Part shown: positions 20,961 through 32,071 of the stretch, piece after piece
Numbering within the stretch: position 1 is the first letter of the stretch
Layout of the letters: every line of letters begins with the position of its first letter
NCBI RefSeq assembly: GCF_023065955.2
Contig: NW_026622974.1
Location: forward strand, 31,031,718 to 31,095,717
Length of the DNA: 64,000 nt
Origin: Ursus arctos
Taxonomy: Eukaryota > Chordata > Mammalia > Carnivora > Ursidae
Direction: 5' to 3'
Translations under genes and position numbers: made by a program
The notes under the pieces: model-generated
What the model was told of the DNA's origin: nothing
The model's database searches: none
The model's input: the letters and a program-made list of their open reading frames with translations, nothing else

Positions 20961-22247
20961 AATCTAACGCAGTTTTTAAAAGCTGTTTAATATATTAATC
21001 CAGCTTAGTGTTCTTTGGTATTAATGACGACCTCTTCATTGTCATTGTCACTGTGGAATACGGAACTATAATTGTGAGACAAAATGTTCCGTATAAAAAC
21101 AGCAGATCAAAGGTGGTTATTGTCAGTTTTCTTCTCTCTGGTGTGATCGTTTCCATATCACACTTTTCCAAATACACATTTTCTTACTAAGTATTTTACT
21201 CAAAGACAACCATTGTGTAGATTTTTTTTACTCCAGGGAGGGTCACTGCCAATATCTCATACAGACATTTTTTTTTAAATACTAACATAAGGAATAATGA
21301 TTTCCAGCTGTTAACCCAAGAATATACCAGTAAGCACCTAACTAGTAAGTTTGCTAAAGCACTTCTTTATTTGAAGCTCCACGTTTTAGTAAAATTGTTT
21401 ACTTTGATATGCAATTTACATCCTCTTAAAGCATTTTCCCATCCATCTCTAAACTTGATATATATAGGTTTCTTTCATTTTAATAACACACTCTCAATCT
21501 ACTTGATAGATGTAGAGGAAAAAATAGTCTGACCTTAAAGTAGTAATTCTTTAGAAGCAAACACTGCATTTCTCCATTTCAATTTTAGAGCAACTGTCAA
21601 CTTAAAGTGTTCCATTGATATGTATATCATCTTACAAGATTTTGATGATATTGGATTTGGAAATATAAAAATTTCTATTTATTTTAACTGTACATCAGGT
21701 TTAAGGCTTTGTCTTCAATATCAAATACTTTTCCAATTTAAATTGCTTTGTTTGCATTATAAGTACTATCTAAATGCAATAGATGAATCATGTTAAAAAA
21801 ATCAAACTAGTTAACTCTGGATTGCTATTGATTACTAGAGAATGAAATAATATCAATGGTGGAGCTGGGCTCCAGAAAATTGGTAAAATAAAGTTAATTC
21901 ATATTGAAATACAAAATCACACTTATTAAATCATGTGTAAGCCCACTCAGTTTAACGTGTGCATTGAGTTATTTTCACGCTATGAAGATTACCAGAGTTT
22001 TGAATGTGGTTGTCAGTCCTCAACATTCTCTAGAAAAATGATCTGAACTGTATGGGTCTATTCCATGCATTTAAGGAAAGAGAGTAAATATTATCCCACC
22101 CCCTTGATATCTATTACAACTTCCCGCAGCAGAGAAAGGTGTCCTTACCGCATAGACCAGTGAGTAGAGTGGTCATCAGGCTAGCATCTTGTGGGGCTTC
22201 ACCTCAACACAGACATTTGCATGCATTTCGCCCTCACTTCACTTAAT

Positions 22248-22248
<1 letters not shown>
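20961..22248. other. Unique AT-rich DNA, no feature seen
   Basis: About 1.3 kb without a recognised repeat or a convincing frame. Longest frames are 60 codons on opposite strands at 20995-21190, mutually overlapping and uninformative. Confidence 0.45.
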
Positions 22249-22281
<33 letters not shown>

Positions 22282-22284
22282 TGT
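22249..22284. repeat. (GT)n microsatellite with one interruption
   Basis: GT repeats broken once by an AT at about 22275. Confidence 0.95.
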
Positions 22285-22579
22285 TTAGAAAAGCAGGAGA
22301 GAAATGCTCTGGCAAATTGCCACTACTCTGTGAGGATTTCATAAGAATTTGAGATGATTTGGCAAAGTGCAGAGCACTAGATGAATAAGCAGAGCAGTGT
22401 GCAAAATTACCAAGAGGAGACTCAAAGCGGATCTTACAACTTCACAGCTCTGTACTTACTGACTTTGATTTTACTATCATTTCCAAACGTAATTCTTTTG
22501 CTTATGACTTTATTTGGAAATAACACATTATAAATAGGAAATATAGCTACCACGTAGCATAGATAAAAGTGAAACTGTG

Positions 22580-22784
22580 GGGGCGCCTAGGTGGCTCAGT
22601 CACTCGTTAAGTGTCTGCCTTTGGCTCAGGTCATGATTCCGGCATCCGGGATCCAGCCCTGCATCAGGCTCCCTATTCCATGGGGAGGCTGCTTCCCCCT
22701 CTCCCACTCCCCCTGCTTGTGTTCCCTCTCTCGCTCACTCTCTCTCTCTCTGTCAAATAAATAAATAAAATCTTAAAAAAGGGG
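22580..22784 (+). mobile_element. CAN SINE
   Basis: Head ggggcgcctaggtggctcag, ctcaggtcatgattccggca, CT tract and caaataaataaataaaatct tail, followed by a nine-G run at about 22780-22789. A weak duplication gtgaaactgtg/gagaattgtg is not convincing. Confidence 0.93.
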
Positions 22785-22809
22785 GGGGGAGAATTGTGCA
22801 CTCCAAAAA

Positions 22810-23430
22810 TCCTAATGGGAATGTTTATATTATATCAGCTTGGCTAATTTGGAACTACATTTCTCAGAATCATCTTCACTGTACAGTTCCAGCTTGGCAT
22901 TGGCCACAAGAGAAATTTGCATAAGATTTGGACCAATGAATCTGCGGCTATCAACTCCCTGAAGTCATCAAACTCATCATAGTAGGAGGCAGAGCAAGAC
23001 GGTTGTGGAGGGACTGGTGGGTCCCAATTTGCCCTCACTCTTGAACTTTTCTCTTCTTTTTGACCACTGACCCTGCTGAACCATTGCCTTCCAGGCCCAC
23101 TGCAGGCTTGGCTGTGAATTCGGAGGGGCTGTAACTAAGAACAGGCCGCAGTTTTCTTGATACCCGCACCCAGTACAGCTTACGCCAGCAGCTGGATGTT
23201 CCTTGTTTCCAGATTTCCTGTGAACTTTAACATGGCCCCCTGTGCCAGGGCTTGCGGAGAACTGCTTAGTGACTCACAATGACTTAATAATCTTCCAGCT
23301 CCGCTTTGTGGACGCTTACTTTCTCAGTTCCTCCTACGACTCTGTAATGTCTAATTCTGATAATAAATTCCTGATTGCATAATACTCATAGTGGCTCTTT
23401 TTCCTCCATGAAAGCCTGACTAATCTATAT
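22810..23430 (+). mobile_element. ERVL/MaLR-type LTR, diverged
   Basis: LTR-like progression: ggctaatttggaactacatt near the start, ggccacaagagaaatttgca, a body rich in CT-type text, then ctaattctgataataaattcc with a polyadenylation signal and an end tccatgaaagcctgactaat. This resembles several ERVL/MaLR LTRs, but I cannot name the subfamily. No second LTR or internal region is attached, so it would be a solo LTR. Confidence 0.55.
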
Positions 23431-23564
23431 TTTCATTAGTATACATTGGTACATTTCTTTTCTATTATTTTTTATCAATTAATTCCGTCAACTTTTGACA
23501 GTCATTTTTTAATTCTTTGTCCCCACTTCCTTTCTCTTTTTTTCTTGCTTCCTTTCCTGTTTGT

Positions 23565-23695
23565 CTTTTTAAATTAATTAATTAGCTAATTATTAATTAG
23601 AGATAGAGAGAGCAAGCAAGAGAGAGCATGAGTAGGGAGGGGCAGATGCAGAGGAGAAGCAGGGAGAGCAGAGACATCTTCTTTCTCCAACATGC
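23565..23695 (-). mobile_element. Truncated CAN SINE (tail half only)
   Basis: Antisense SINE body: tail-like ttaattaattagctaattat followed by agagagagcatgagtaggga and gcagaggagaagcagggaga. The tRNA-derived head on the right is missing. The tail has become a 14-bp perfect palindrome, taattagctaatta (23579-23592). Confidence 0.7.
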
Positions 23696-23699
23696 CTCC

Positions 23700-24024
23700 T
23701 TTACCTGCAACATATCACTATTGTTTCTTGTACAATAATAAATTATTGTTAAGTGACTTGAATAAATAGTATTAAATGATGTGATTTAGTAATCAAATTC
23801 TTAAGACTGTTTTCCTAATGAACATTCTGATTAATTAGTTGACTCTGAGTTCCCACTACCTTCATCAGTCTCTCTGTAGTTAAATGTAACCCAGTGTTGT
23901 GTGAACACAATACAATTTGCCTCCACTTACAGAAATGTTCATTGTCTTCTAAAAATAATCAACTATATGACTTTGTAAACAATGGTAAGTCTAAAGATCA
24001 TTTATAAAAGACTCAGTTTAGATT
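23700..24024. other. Unique AT-rich DNA, no feature seen
   Basis: Nothing recognised. Confidence 0.45.
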
Positions 24025-24040
24025 AAGAAGTGACTATGGT

Positions 24041-24245
24041 GGGGCGCCTGGGTGGCGCAGTCGTTAAGCATCTGCCTTCAGCTCAGGGCGTGATCCCCGC
24101 GTTATGGGATCGAGCCCCACATCAGGCTCCTCCGCTATGAGCCTGCTTCTTCCTCTCCCACTCCCCCTGCTTGTGTTCCCTCTCTCGCTGCCTGTCTCTA
24201 TCTCTGTCAAATAAATAAATAAAATCTTTAAAAAAATAAAATAAA
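24041..24245 (+). mobile_element. Ursid-type CAN SINE, young
   Basis: Nearly identical to the copy at 8439: ggggcgcctgggtggcgcag, agggcgtgatccccgcgtta, ccgctatgagcctgcttctt and a tail ending in A-rich sequence. The flanking 16-bp duplication aagaagtgactatggt is perfect (24025-24040 and 24246-24261). Among the most recent insertions in the window. Confidence 0.97.
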
Positions 24246-24261
24246 AAGAAGTGACTATGGT

Positions 24262-24734
24262 TACAAATTACATTTGCTCTGTTTTCTTTATAAAATATTT
24301 TTCTTAAAATCTTTACTCTTTAGGTAATATAGTGACTAGAAATAGTATATTAGCTGACTTAAAAAAAACACCTTTAAATCAGGAAAACCATTTAATCTGA
24401 ATATTGCAGTTATTAAATGAAAAAAGTTTGATACACTGATTCTTTACATTTATCCTAGAATGTAGTTCTGTGTATGTCCAAACGGTTTTGTTTTTAAAAT
24501 AGGAATTTGTCGTTTTTCAGAGGAGTTAACTCTATCTTCAAAAAAACAGGTCCACAGTAGTGTTACCTTTTTATTTGAGACTAGGAATATTGACATAGAA
24601 TTAGTAAAAACACTAATGGAAATGGGCGCAACGAAAGTATCCTAAAATTCTCGGGACACAGTAGTTTATCAGTAATCTTTGTTGATGGTTATCATGGTGA
24701 ATCAGAGATTCCTACTCAAGACATTTTAAAAATA
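24262..24734. other. Unique AT-rich DNA, no feature seen
   Basis: Nothing recognised. Confidence 0.45.
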
Positions 24735-24960
24735 ATGTTAGGAGTTGGACAGAATTCCTAATTCTGAAGCTTGAGCAAAGCAGCTATATGACATTGGTTG
24801 GTTGGTGGAAATCTCTCTACGCTTGTTTTCTGATACACTTATAATGTATAATAATAATCACATCTATGCTTGTTGAGAAATTACAGGTGTAAAAGATGCT
24901 GTAAGCAGTAGCAATATGAATGTTACTATAATTATCACTAACAGTGATTGATCCTGTTGG
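24735..24960 (+). repeat. MIR SINE, degenerate
   Basis: Pattern of a MIR: aattctgaagcttgagcaaa, gacattggttggttggtgg in the place of the 'gaccttgggcaag' box, ttgttttctgatacacttat for the core, and an end gaatgttactataattatca. Low sequence identity. Confidence 0.5.
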
Positions 24961-25355
24961 CCTGTACGTTTTTCTTCCCAGGTGTCAGCCCAGTTCTGTT
25001 ATTTACCTTTGATAACTCTGTCATATGTGGTCAGCTTCAAATTATCTCTTGTTATTGCCCACATCTTTTGTTCAAATGAGAAATTTGTAAGAAAGAATGA
25101 CCTCGCTGAATTAGTCATGAAAGCAGCGTGGACGCATGACCTTACGTACTAGCGCTCACTGATCTGCTTTCCTGGGAGCCAAGAAAATTCCTTCACTTTC
25201 AAGAAGGACAACATTGCAAATGTGAGCATGTTTAAACTCTGCATTACAATAAATCTATAAATTCAGACCCTCTCCACCTAAAAGAAGATTCTGTGTTTTC
25301 CTTTCCTTCATCTTGAATTTAATTTTATGCCAAGAGTATTCTGTACTATTGCATT
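24961..25355. other. Unique DNA, no feature seen
   Basis: Nothing recognised. Confidence 0.4.
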
Positions 25356-25371
25356 AAAATTGTTTAAAATA

Positions 25372-25562
25372 GGGGTGCCTGGGTGGCACAGCGGTTAAGC
25401 GTCTGCCTTCCGCTCAGGGCGTGATCCTGGCGTTATGGGATCGAGCCCCACATCAGGCTCCTCCACTATGAGCCTGCTTCTTCCTCTCCCACTCCCCCTG
25501 CTTGTGTTCCCTCTCTCGCTGGCTGTCTCTCTCTGTCTAATAAATAAATAAATCTTAAAAAA
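25372..25562 (+). mobile_element. Ursid-type CAN SINE
   Basis: Same subtype as 8439 and 24041, with cacagcggttaagcgtctgc and cggcgttatggg-like text. Duplication aaaattgtttaaaat (25356-25370) and aaaattgtataaaat (25563-25577), one mismatch. It is the left arm of a close inverted pair with the next SINE. Confidence 0.96.
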
Positions 25563-25624
25563 AAAATTGTATAAAATGACATTTCAGCATTCTTGTCCAT
25601 GTATTTTTTTTTTTTGCTACTCTT

Positions 25625-25827
25625 TTTTTTTTTTTTTTTAAGATTTTATTTATTTATTTGACAGAGATAGAGACAGCCAGCGAGAGAGGGAACACAAGCA
25701 GGGGGAGTGGGAGAGGAAGAAGCAGGCTCCTAGTGGAGGAGCCTGATGTGGGGCTCGATCCCAGAACGCTGGGATCACGCCCTGAGCCGAAGGCAGACGC
25801 TTAACGACTGAGCCACCCAGGCGCCCC
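25625..25827 (-). mobile_element. Ursid-type CAN SINE, inverted neighbour
   Basis: Antisense copy from a 16-T run through aagattttatttatttattt to gagccacccaggcgcccc. Duplication tttttgctactctt at 25611-25624 and 25831-25844. The host T-run joins with the SINE poly-T. It lies 62 bp from the opposite-strand SINE at 25372. Confidence 0.96.
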
Positions 25828-26119
25828 TTTTTTTTGCTACTCTTAATTTTGCTCTTTGCTCTGTAGCCCTTCCATTATTAAAGCAACAAAACAAAACAAG
25901 GTTAAAGTGCTCTGTTCCAGTGGAAATAATGCACGATATATTTTAGTATTTGTTTCAAATTCTCAGCTCTGAGTTCCAAAATACACTCTTGACCTTTATA
26001 ACATAAACAATATCCTTGAAAACATTTTGAGAGTGATAAGGATTTATGTACTCTAAAGTGTCAGGGAGTGGAGAATTTGCAACCTGAAGTTTATGCTATG
26101 AATTCCAGAGGAAGATAAA

Positions 26120-26440
26120 TGCCAGATAAATGTATTAGTGTGGGTAATACCAGCTGCTGCAAAGAATAGATCCAAAAGGTGTTAAGGCCTAAACGCAACA
26201 GAATATATTTCCAGCTCACCTAACTATCCAATGCAGGTGTTCCCGCTTGATAGGAGGCCTTCTTCACGTGGGGCTCCAGGGACTTAGGCTCCCTTCCTCT
26301 TGTGGCTCACGCATCCCCTCACACCTCCTCACTATCTGAAACCCACAGTGTCCAGCCAGCTGAAGGGGAAATTAAGCCAAGAGGAAAATCACCTGCTCCT
26401 AAAAAGCTTTGTTCCCACATCACTTGCACTCTTATTCTGT
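26120..26440 (-). mobile_element. ERVL/MaLR-type LTR fragment
   Basis: Antisense landmarks: acagaatatatttccagctc, gtccagccagctgaagggga and ccaatgcaggtgttcccgct. On the minus strand this reads as an LTR 3' part with 'gagaaataaa'-type polyadenylation sequence. The subfamily is not named. Confidence 0.5.
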
Positions 26441-27126
26441 TTATAAGAACATTTGCATCAGAAAACTGAGATATGGTAATCTAATCAGGTTCCTGAGTGG
26501 TATAATGTTTTCCTATGTTAGTAAATGAAAGCCTTAAATTATCACATATTAAGAGTTATCTTTCGATGTCTAATCGGCTCTTGGAGAAGATTCCCTTATC
26601 ACCAGCTACAATGCCTCCAAATGGAGCAACTGAAAGGAATCGAGGAATGCCTCCAAGGTAAGACGCTTGATAATGCTGAAGTGATCTACCTCTTAGAGAA
26701 AAGTATTTTACTATCCTTTGTCAAAAAGCACTTGGTTCTTGTCAAGTCAATGCTTATCCGAAAGATTTTGTAAGTACTTGTTCTTTCCGTTTGAACATAG
26801 TCCACGTTTATTATAACTGGTGCATTAGATACAGAAGCTTTTGAGAATAAGTGACTTAAAAAAAAATCGCCTCTAAGCTTTGCTCCCCATCTGGAATTCA
26901 TACGTGAGATGGAAATGTAGCTGCATGACTGTGTCTGAACCTTCAAATGTTCTCTGCTTCGGCTCTATTCAGGAAAATAGGCAGGTAATTCCATGTGCCT
27001 GGTATTGTTAAGTCCTTACTGAGTAACCTGATCTTTGAATACCAGAAATTGAGAATTAAGAATAAAAGTACACTTTAGTTGAGACTCTAAGCCTTGATTT
27101 CGGAATAATTCTACAAGTGTTCTCCA
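26441..27126. other. Unique DNA, no feature seen
   Basis: Frames of 82 codons (26525-26773, plus) and 86 codons (26686-26946, minus) overlap each other and show no recognised motif, splice-site context or codon bias. I treat both as chance. Confidence 0.4.
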
Positions 27127-27255
27127 GGGGCACCTGCGGGGCTCAGTCGGTTAAGCGTCTGCCTTCGGCTCAGGTCATGATCCCGGGGTCCTGGGATTGA
27201 GCCTGGCATCGGGCTCCCTGCTCAATGGAGAGCTCGCTTTTTCCTCCCCCTGCCA
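27127..27255 (+). mobile_element. CAN SINE, 3' half lost
   Basis: Head ggggcacctgcggggctcag through ctcaggtcatgatcccgggg to gagctcgctttttcctcccc, then an abrupt change to LTR sequence. The CT tract and A-rich tail are missing, so the right end was deleted or the LTR was joined here. Confidence 0.88.
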
Positions 27256-27825
27256 GGACTTTGCAGATTAAATTCAGATTATGAACCAATTCACCTTAAG
27301 AAAGAGAGCTTATCCTGGTAGACTTAATATAATCACACAGACCCTTAAAATTAAAAAGGAAAATAGAAAAGTCAGTCGAATTATGTGGTGGAAGACAGCA
27401 AAGGAACAATGAGGCCAAAAGGGATGTCAGAGACAGTCAAACCACGAGAAGAACTCAATCCGCCATTGCCGTCTTTGAAGATGGAGGAAGGGGGCTACGA
27501 CCCAAGAAATGCAGGCGGCTGCTAGAAGACTCGGAAGACTCCCCGTCAGCAGCGAGCAAAGAAGCGGGAACCTCAGTTCGACGGCCACAGAAAACTGAAT
27601 TCCGACAACATCCTGAGCTAGCTTAAAAGTAAATTCAAATCCAATGTCTCTAGAAAGAAATGCAGTCCTGCCAAGATGTTTGGCTTTTTGAAATCATGAG
27701 TAGAGAACCGGGTGAGCAATGTGCCCGGGCTCCTGACTTGCAGACCTGAGACAGAAGAAGCGGCTCCTGTTTAAGCTGCTGGGTCTGTGGTTACTTGTTG
27801 CATTAGCAACAGAAAAATAACACCT
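27256..27825 (+). mobile_element. MLT1-type MaLR LTR, 5' truncated
   Basis: ggactttgcagattaaattc corresponds to the MLT1 'gtctttgcagatgtaattaag' box. It ends gcttctttgaagctgct-like (27768 onward gtttaagctgctgggtctgt) and tgttgcattagcaacagaaa. The 5' quarter is missing at the junction with the truncated SINE. Confidence 0.7.
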
Positions 27826-28434
27826 GCCCTTATGGGCCAAGAAAACCACTGTGTTTACATTAGGTTGCGTAAACTAGTGGAGTGGAAGTGACCCAGTGGT
27901 GCTTCCTGAAGTTTTAAAAATCGCTTCACCAAATGAGGTTTTTAAAATGTTCACTAGAAAACATACAGCGAATTATCAGAGCCCAATATTAGTTTCACAA
28001 GGATCTAGGACTTAGGGGGAAATAGGGGCAAATACATAACATTTTGAATTTTCACCTTATGTTCAGTACCTACAGAAACCTCATTACCTCACAGCGATGA
28101 CCTAGCTGATTCCCAATCGCCCTGGATTGTATTGTGGCTGCGTGTTTTCAGGCTTTGTAGATTAATGACTTTGCTACGATTTTCACCCTCTCAAATTTCG
28201 ATGCTTTTTTTATTCGCTACATGAAATCTTCACATCCCTTATGTTGAATTACATTGACAAAACTGCCTCCAATTCTCAGTGATGATCCATTTGGAGACAA
28301 CACTGCACTCATATTTGAAAACACTTTCTGAAGAGACATCTGATTTATAAAAGTGCTTTAAAAATCAATGAACTTTTAGAAATGGTGACAAAATGATAAA
28401 GCAGCGAACTTCAAAATCTCACTGAAGGTTTTCT
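27826..28434. other. Unique DNA, no feature seen
   Basis: Nothing recognised. Confidence 0.4.
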
Positions 28435-28510
28435 TTTGTGTCAACAAACATTTATTAGGAATCTACTGGGTGTCTAGGACTTAAAAAGCTTCTAGGATAT
28501 AACAGAAAAA
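28435..28510 (-). repeat. L2 3'-end fragment
   Basis: tcaacaaacatttattagga followed by ctactgggtgtctaggactt is the antisense of the L2 3' end ('tattgagcacctactatgtgcc'). Confidence 0.65.
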
Positions 28511-28514
28511 CAAA

Positions 28515-28698
28515 ATCAAGTTGGAGCCAGACAGATCTAGGTTTGAATCAAATATTTAACCACTGACTACATGTAACTTTCGGTAAGTCTGGGACTCCAG
28601 TAGTCTCACCTGTCAAATCAGAGCATTATTAATTTCTTCACAAACCAGCTATGCAGACTGAGTAAAACCATGCAGAAGAGCATCTAGTTGCTGCTCAT
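28515..28698 (+). repeat. MIR SINE
   Basis: gccagacagatctaggtttg is the MIR box near the head. It continues with ggtaagtctgggactccagt and tcacctgtcaaatcagagca, which match the core weakly. Confidence 0.65.
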
Positions 28699-29185
28699 TG
28701 CAGGCTGAATAACAGCCCCCATAGACAGAAGGTTTTGATCCCTGGAAACTGTAAATGTTACTTCTAAAGAAAAAGGATCTTTATAGAACAAGTTAAGATT
28801 CTTGAGATGGGAAAATTATTCTGGGTTATCTGCATGGGCCCCAAAATACAACCACCAGTGGCCTCAAAAAAAAAAAAAAAAAAAAAAAAGCAGAGGATGA
28901 TTTGACACAGAAGAGGAGAAGGCAGTGTGACCGTGGAGGCAGATTAGAGGGATGTGGCCCGCAAACCAAGGAATGTCAGCTGTCACCAGAAGCTGGAAGA
29001 AGCAAGGATACATTTTCCCCAGGAGCCTCTAAAGGGAGTTGCAGCCCTGCTGATACCTTGATACCATCCCAGTGAGACTGATTTTGGATTTCCGGTGTCC
29101 AGAACTGTGAAAGAATACCTTTCTGTTTTGCTTCTAGTTACCCAATTTGTTGTCGTTTGTTATGGAAGCCACAGGAAACTAACAC
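28699..29185 (+). mobile_element. MLT1-type MaLR LTR
   Basis: Begins cagcccccatagacagaagg and progresses through aagattcttgagatgggaaa, ttatctgcatgggcccc, gatgtggcccgcaaaccaag and ccagaactgtgaaagaatac to the end tgttatggaagccacaggaa actaacaca. This is the canonical MLT1 order and nearly complete. A 24-A run at 28866-28889 has expanded inside it. A 76-codon frame (29095-29325) starts inside the LTR and has no meaning. Confidence 0.85.
28866..28889. repeat. Poly-A run (24 A)
   Basis: Homopolymer inside the MLT1 LTR, probably replication slippage rather than a retroposon tail because the LTR sequence continues on both sides. Confidence 0.9.
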
Positions 29186-29339
29186 AGTGCTCAGTGAAAG
29201 TTAGTTTGCTTTCCCATCTTTGGACAAGTTTTTGTCTGTCTCGGTACTACCTCCTTGGGACTTTCATTTCATTTTCATCACTGGAAATGAGATATCATAT
29301 CCTTTGTAATGTAACAGTGGTATAACTCTTTCATCTAGT

Positions 29340-29760
29340 TGTCATTTTACTCAATAAATTGATTTGGTTAAAATTATTCCTACACATGTTTACTAACAAC
29401 CATCTGCTAGCCATTCATGGTATCAGGGAATATAGAGGATGACAAGATGGACCCAGTCCCCCTCCTGAGAGAACCTGTCATCTGCTTTAGTAGTTACACT
29501 CGTGTAAGACAATTTGCACTAAATAGCTTAAAAATTTTCAGAAAATCAAAGAAGGGAAAGATCAATTCCTACTAGAGAATCAGGAAAGGCTTCATGGAAG
29601 AATTCACCTTTGACTGGTGTCTTCAGGACAGCTTATATTTTAGGCAGGTGCAGAGATGGTGCGGGAAAGTACAGGAAACAATGGAGGAACCATGAGCGGG
29701 CTTCATCAATGGGACCATCGTATACCGAGCAAAGTGTGGGAGGAAAGGCTGTTTAGCCAG
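29340..29760 (-). repeat. L2 LINE, 3' region
   Basis: Antisense L2 landmarks in order: atgtttactaacaaccatct, a degenerate 'caggcactg' block, aagatggacccagtccccct for the 'caaggtccctgccctcatgg' block, aaaggcttcatggaagaatt for 'ggaaggcttcctggagga'. Strongly diverged. Confidence 0.6.
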
Positions 29761-30879
29761 AGGAATAGAGAGACATATTCATGGCAAACGCTCTCTGGAT
29801 ATTGTCCAATCACTTCATATATTTTGAAACAAGTCTGGTCCTTTATTTTTGAAAATTGCATGATGTTTAATTTTTAAACACTGGAGACTCTATCAGAGCT
29901 TTTGGAGACGGTGATATGGGGGCCTAGAAGAAATGTCCTGAAAAAATTAGTTAGATCACGTGAGAGAATAATAGGAAAACTTAAAAGTAGTTGTCTGGAT
30001 ATTTCAATTTTTTTTTAAACTTTCAAATTCCTATGTGAATTTGATACTTGAATGAAAGCAGAGGAGAATACCGAAGTGTTCCAGTTTGCCTGCATAGCTT
30101 TATTTTTCCATTGTGTTTTAATAATAAAGCCCTATAACTTTAAAATGTTTACATTATTCTCTTCAGGAACATCTATGGAGCCCAAAGCAGTAAAGCCATG
30201 ATATGATTTTAGTTTAAAAGTCTGTGAAAGAGGACAGCATTCAAACAGCTGAAGACATGGTTTCATCAAAACGTAGCTGGCTGTTGTTTTTAGTCTGACT
30301 ATTAGGTTTTCTCACTCCTGAATGTTCTTTAAATCGATCCACCGCTGTAGGTGTTTGGGGCTAAATTGGAAAATCAATATTCATTATCTTCTGTGTAGAA
30401 TATCTCTCGTTTTACCCTGATGTAGACTAAGCCAGAAGAGGAAAGGAAGAACGGCAAAACCATCCAGGCAGGTGCAGGGGAGAGAGACTGATGAGCCATG
30501 GAGGCAAGGAAGGGACATTAGACAGCTTGCTCCTGGAGCTCATGCAAATCGACCATGGAAGAAAAAAACGTGAAAGTGAGAAGATGGAGGGAGAACTCTG
30601 GAGAAGTCTGGCGACTCTTAAAAAGTTAAGTTTCACTACTAAGTTCGTTGGACAGGTAAGTTTCCTCTCCTTGAGAAGTAAGGAAAATGAACCCTCATAT
30701 ACTCAAAAGTAACTGGATATTCTCATACATATTTCTAACGTGTTTCTTCGGCGCACGGTTGTAGAGTACCGGCTGCCGAATCTGGTTGTGCAGCCTTAAC
30801 TATTTTGAGGATAACTGATTAAGTGAGTGGCTAGCAGGCCTTCACAGCTGTAGAGGATCTTACAATCCACATTCAGTCA
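29761..30879. other. Unique DNA, no feature seen
   Basis: No recognised repeat. Two overlapping opposite-strand frames of about 70 codons (30427-30712) lack any motif. Confidence 0.4.
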
Positions 30880-31045
30880 ACATAACCACAGTCGATTGTC
30901 ACAACGATGTAAGTATAGCAGGCATTAGGTCCACTTACTAGGCCAGCAAACCATAGATGGTGGCTTGCCAAGGACACCTAGCCTCTAATTTGTAGATCTA
31001 AGACTCCAACTTAGATTCAGGGTGTCTGCCATCAAACTGGTAACG
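30880..31045 (-). repeat. MIR SINE
   Basis: Antisense pattern with tcacaacgatgtaagtatag, ggcttgccaaggacacctag and aagactccaacttagattca, equivalent to the 'cttgcccaaggtcacacagc' and 'gggattcgaaccc' boxes. Confidence 0.6.
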
Positions 31046-31124
31046 GATTGCTGTCTACAAAAACTGATGCAACAATTGTTTGATGACTAGCATTGGTCTT
31101 AAGTATCGGATAGTTTCTAATAAT

Positions 31125-31320
31125 AAGTTAATATTTTAAGTGTTTGCCACGTTCCAGATACGTTCTATGTGCTTGATCCCACAAACACCCTATGAGGCAA
31201 GGGTTAATATTACCACCATGTTATTAATGGGCAAATTGAGACAGGAGGAGGTTACAGAGTACCTAAGGTCATTCGGGTAATGTGAAGCCAGGATGTGAAG
31301 CCAGGGAGTTAAGCTTCAGA
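31125..31320 (-). repeat. MIR SINE
   Basis: Clear antisense MIR: aacaccctatgaggcaaggg, taatgggcaaattgagacag, cctaaggtcattcgggtaat and gaagccaggatgtgaagcca. About 80 bp from the preceding MIR in the same orientation. Confidence 0.85.
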
Positions 31321-32071
31321 TCTCATGTTTGTAACTACTAGGCATATTGCTTCAAATTCAGATATGTAAGAAACAAAATTGCTTTAGGTCTAGTTTCTAC
31401 TCATAAACTAATAAACAGTCACTCCTAAATTGCTGTGCTTGATTTAATTTGGGCATAGTTATATTTTGCTCCACACCAACCCATGGCCAGAAATGCTCAG
31501 GCAAATTAGAAGAGAAAGGTGATTTGAGTTACTGCAGACACCCAATTTGGATAATTAAGACTTCCCCGTTTCATTTTTGCTTTGGATATGCAAGAACTGG
31601 CCTTTGCAGAATATATAGGTTACTCTGAAAAAACTTAGGAAGTATTTCTTATAATCAAAAGCTAAAGTTTATGGGGAGAGATAAAAATGTTCATCTATCT
31701 TGTCAGTATTTTCTTTATCATTTCTGGCATCTTATCTGTCTGTATTTCTCATGTAACAAGTGCATCTGTGGATAAATTTCAACTTTCTACTTCACCTACT
31801 TAGGATAAATTTCCCAATGTCAATCATTTACATTTCAGTAGTAGAGAAGAGTGCTATAATATACAGACGTCATTTATCCCCTAAGATTAAAAAATCTGGC
31901 TCCTTGATGTTGGAGGGGGGGCCTGAGGCTAGCCTGGCCAATGAGGTGTGAGCTTTCATCTTTCAGTGTTCAAGCAGGTCCCCTTGGGGAAACATAAAGA
32001 AAGGAAGTACAGAGTGGGTGACTGAGCCTGGCTCTGCTTCATGTTTATGGGAAGTAAAAGTGGGTTGTAGG
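31321..32071. other. Unique DNA, no feature seen
   Basis: Nothing recognised before the L1 5' end. Confidence 0.4.
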
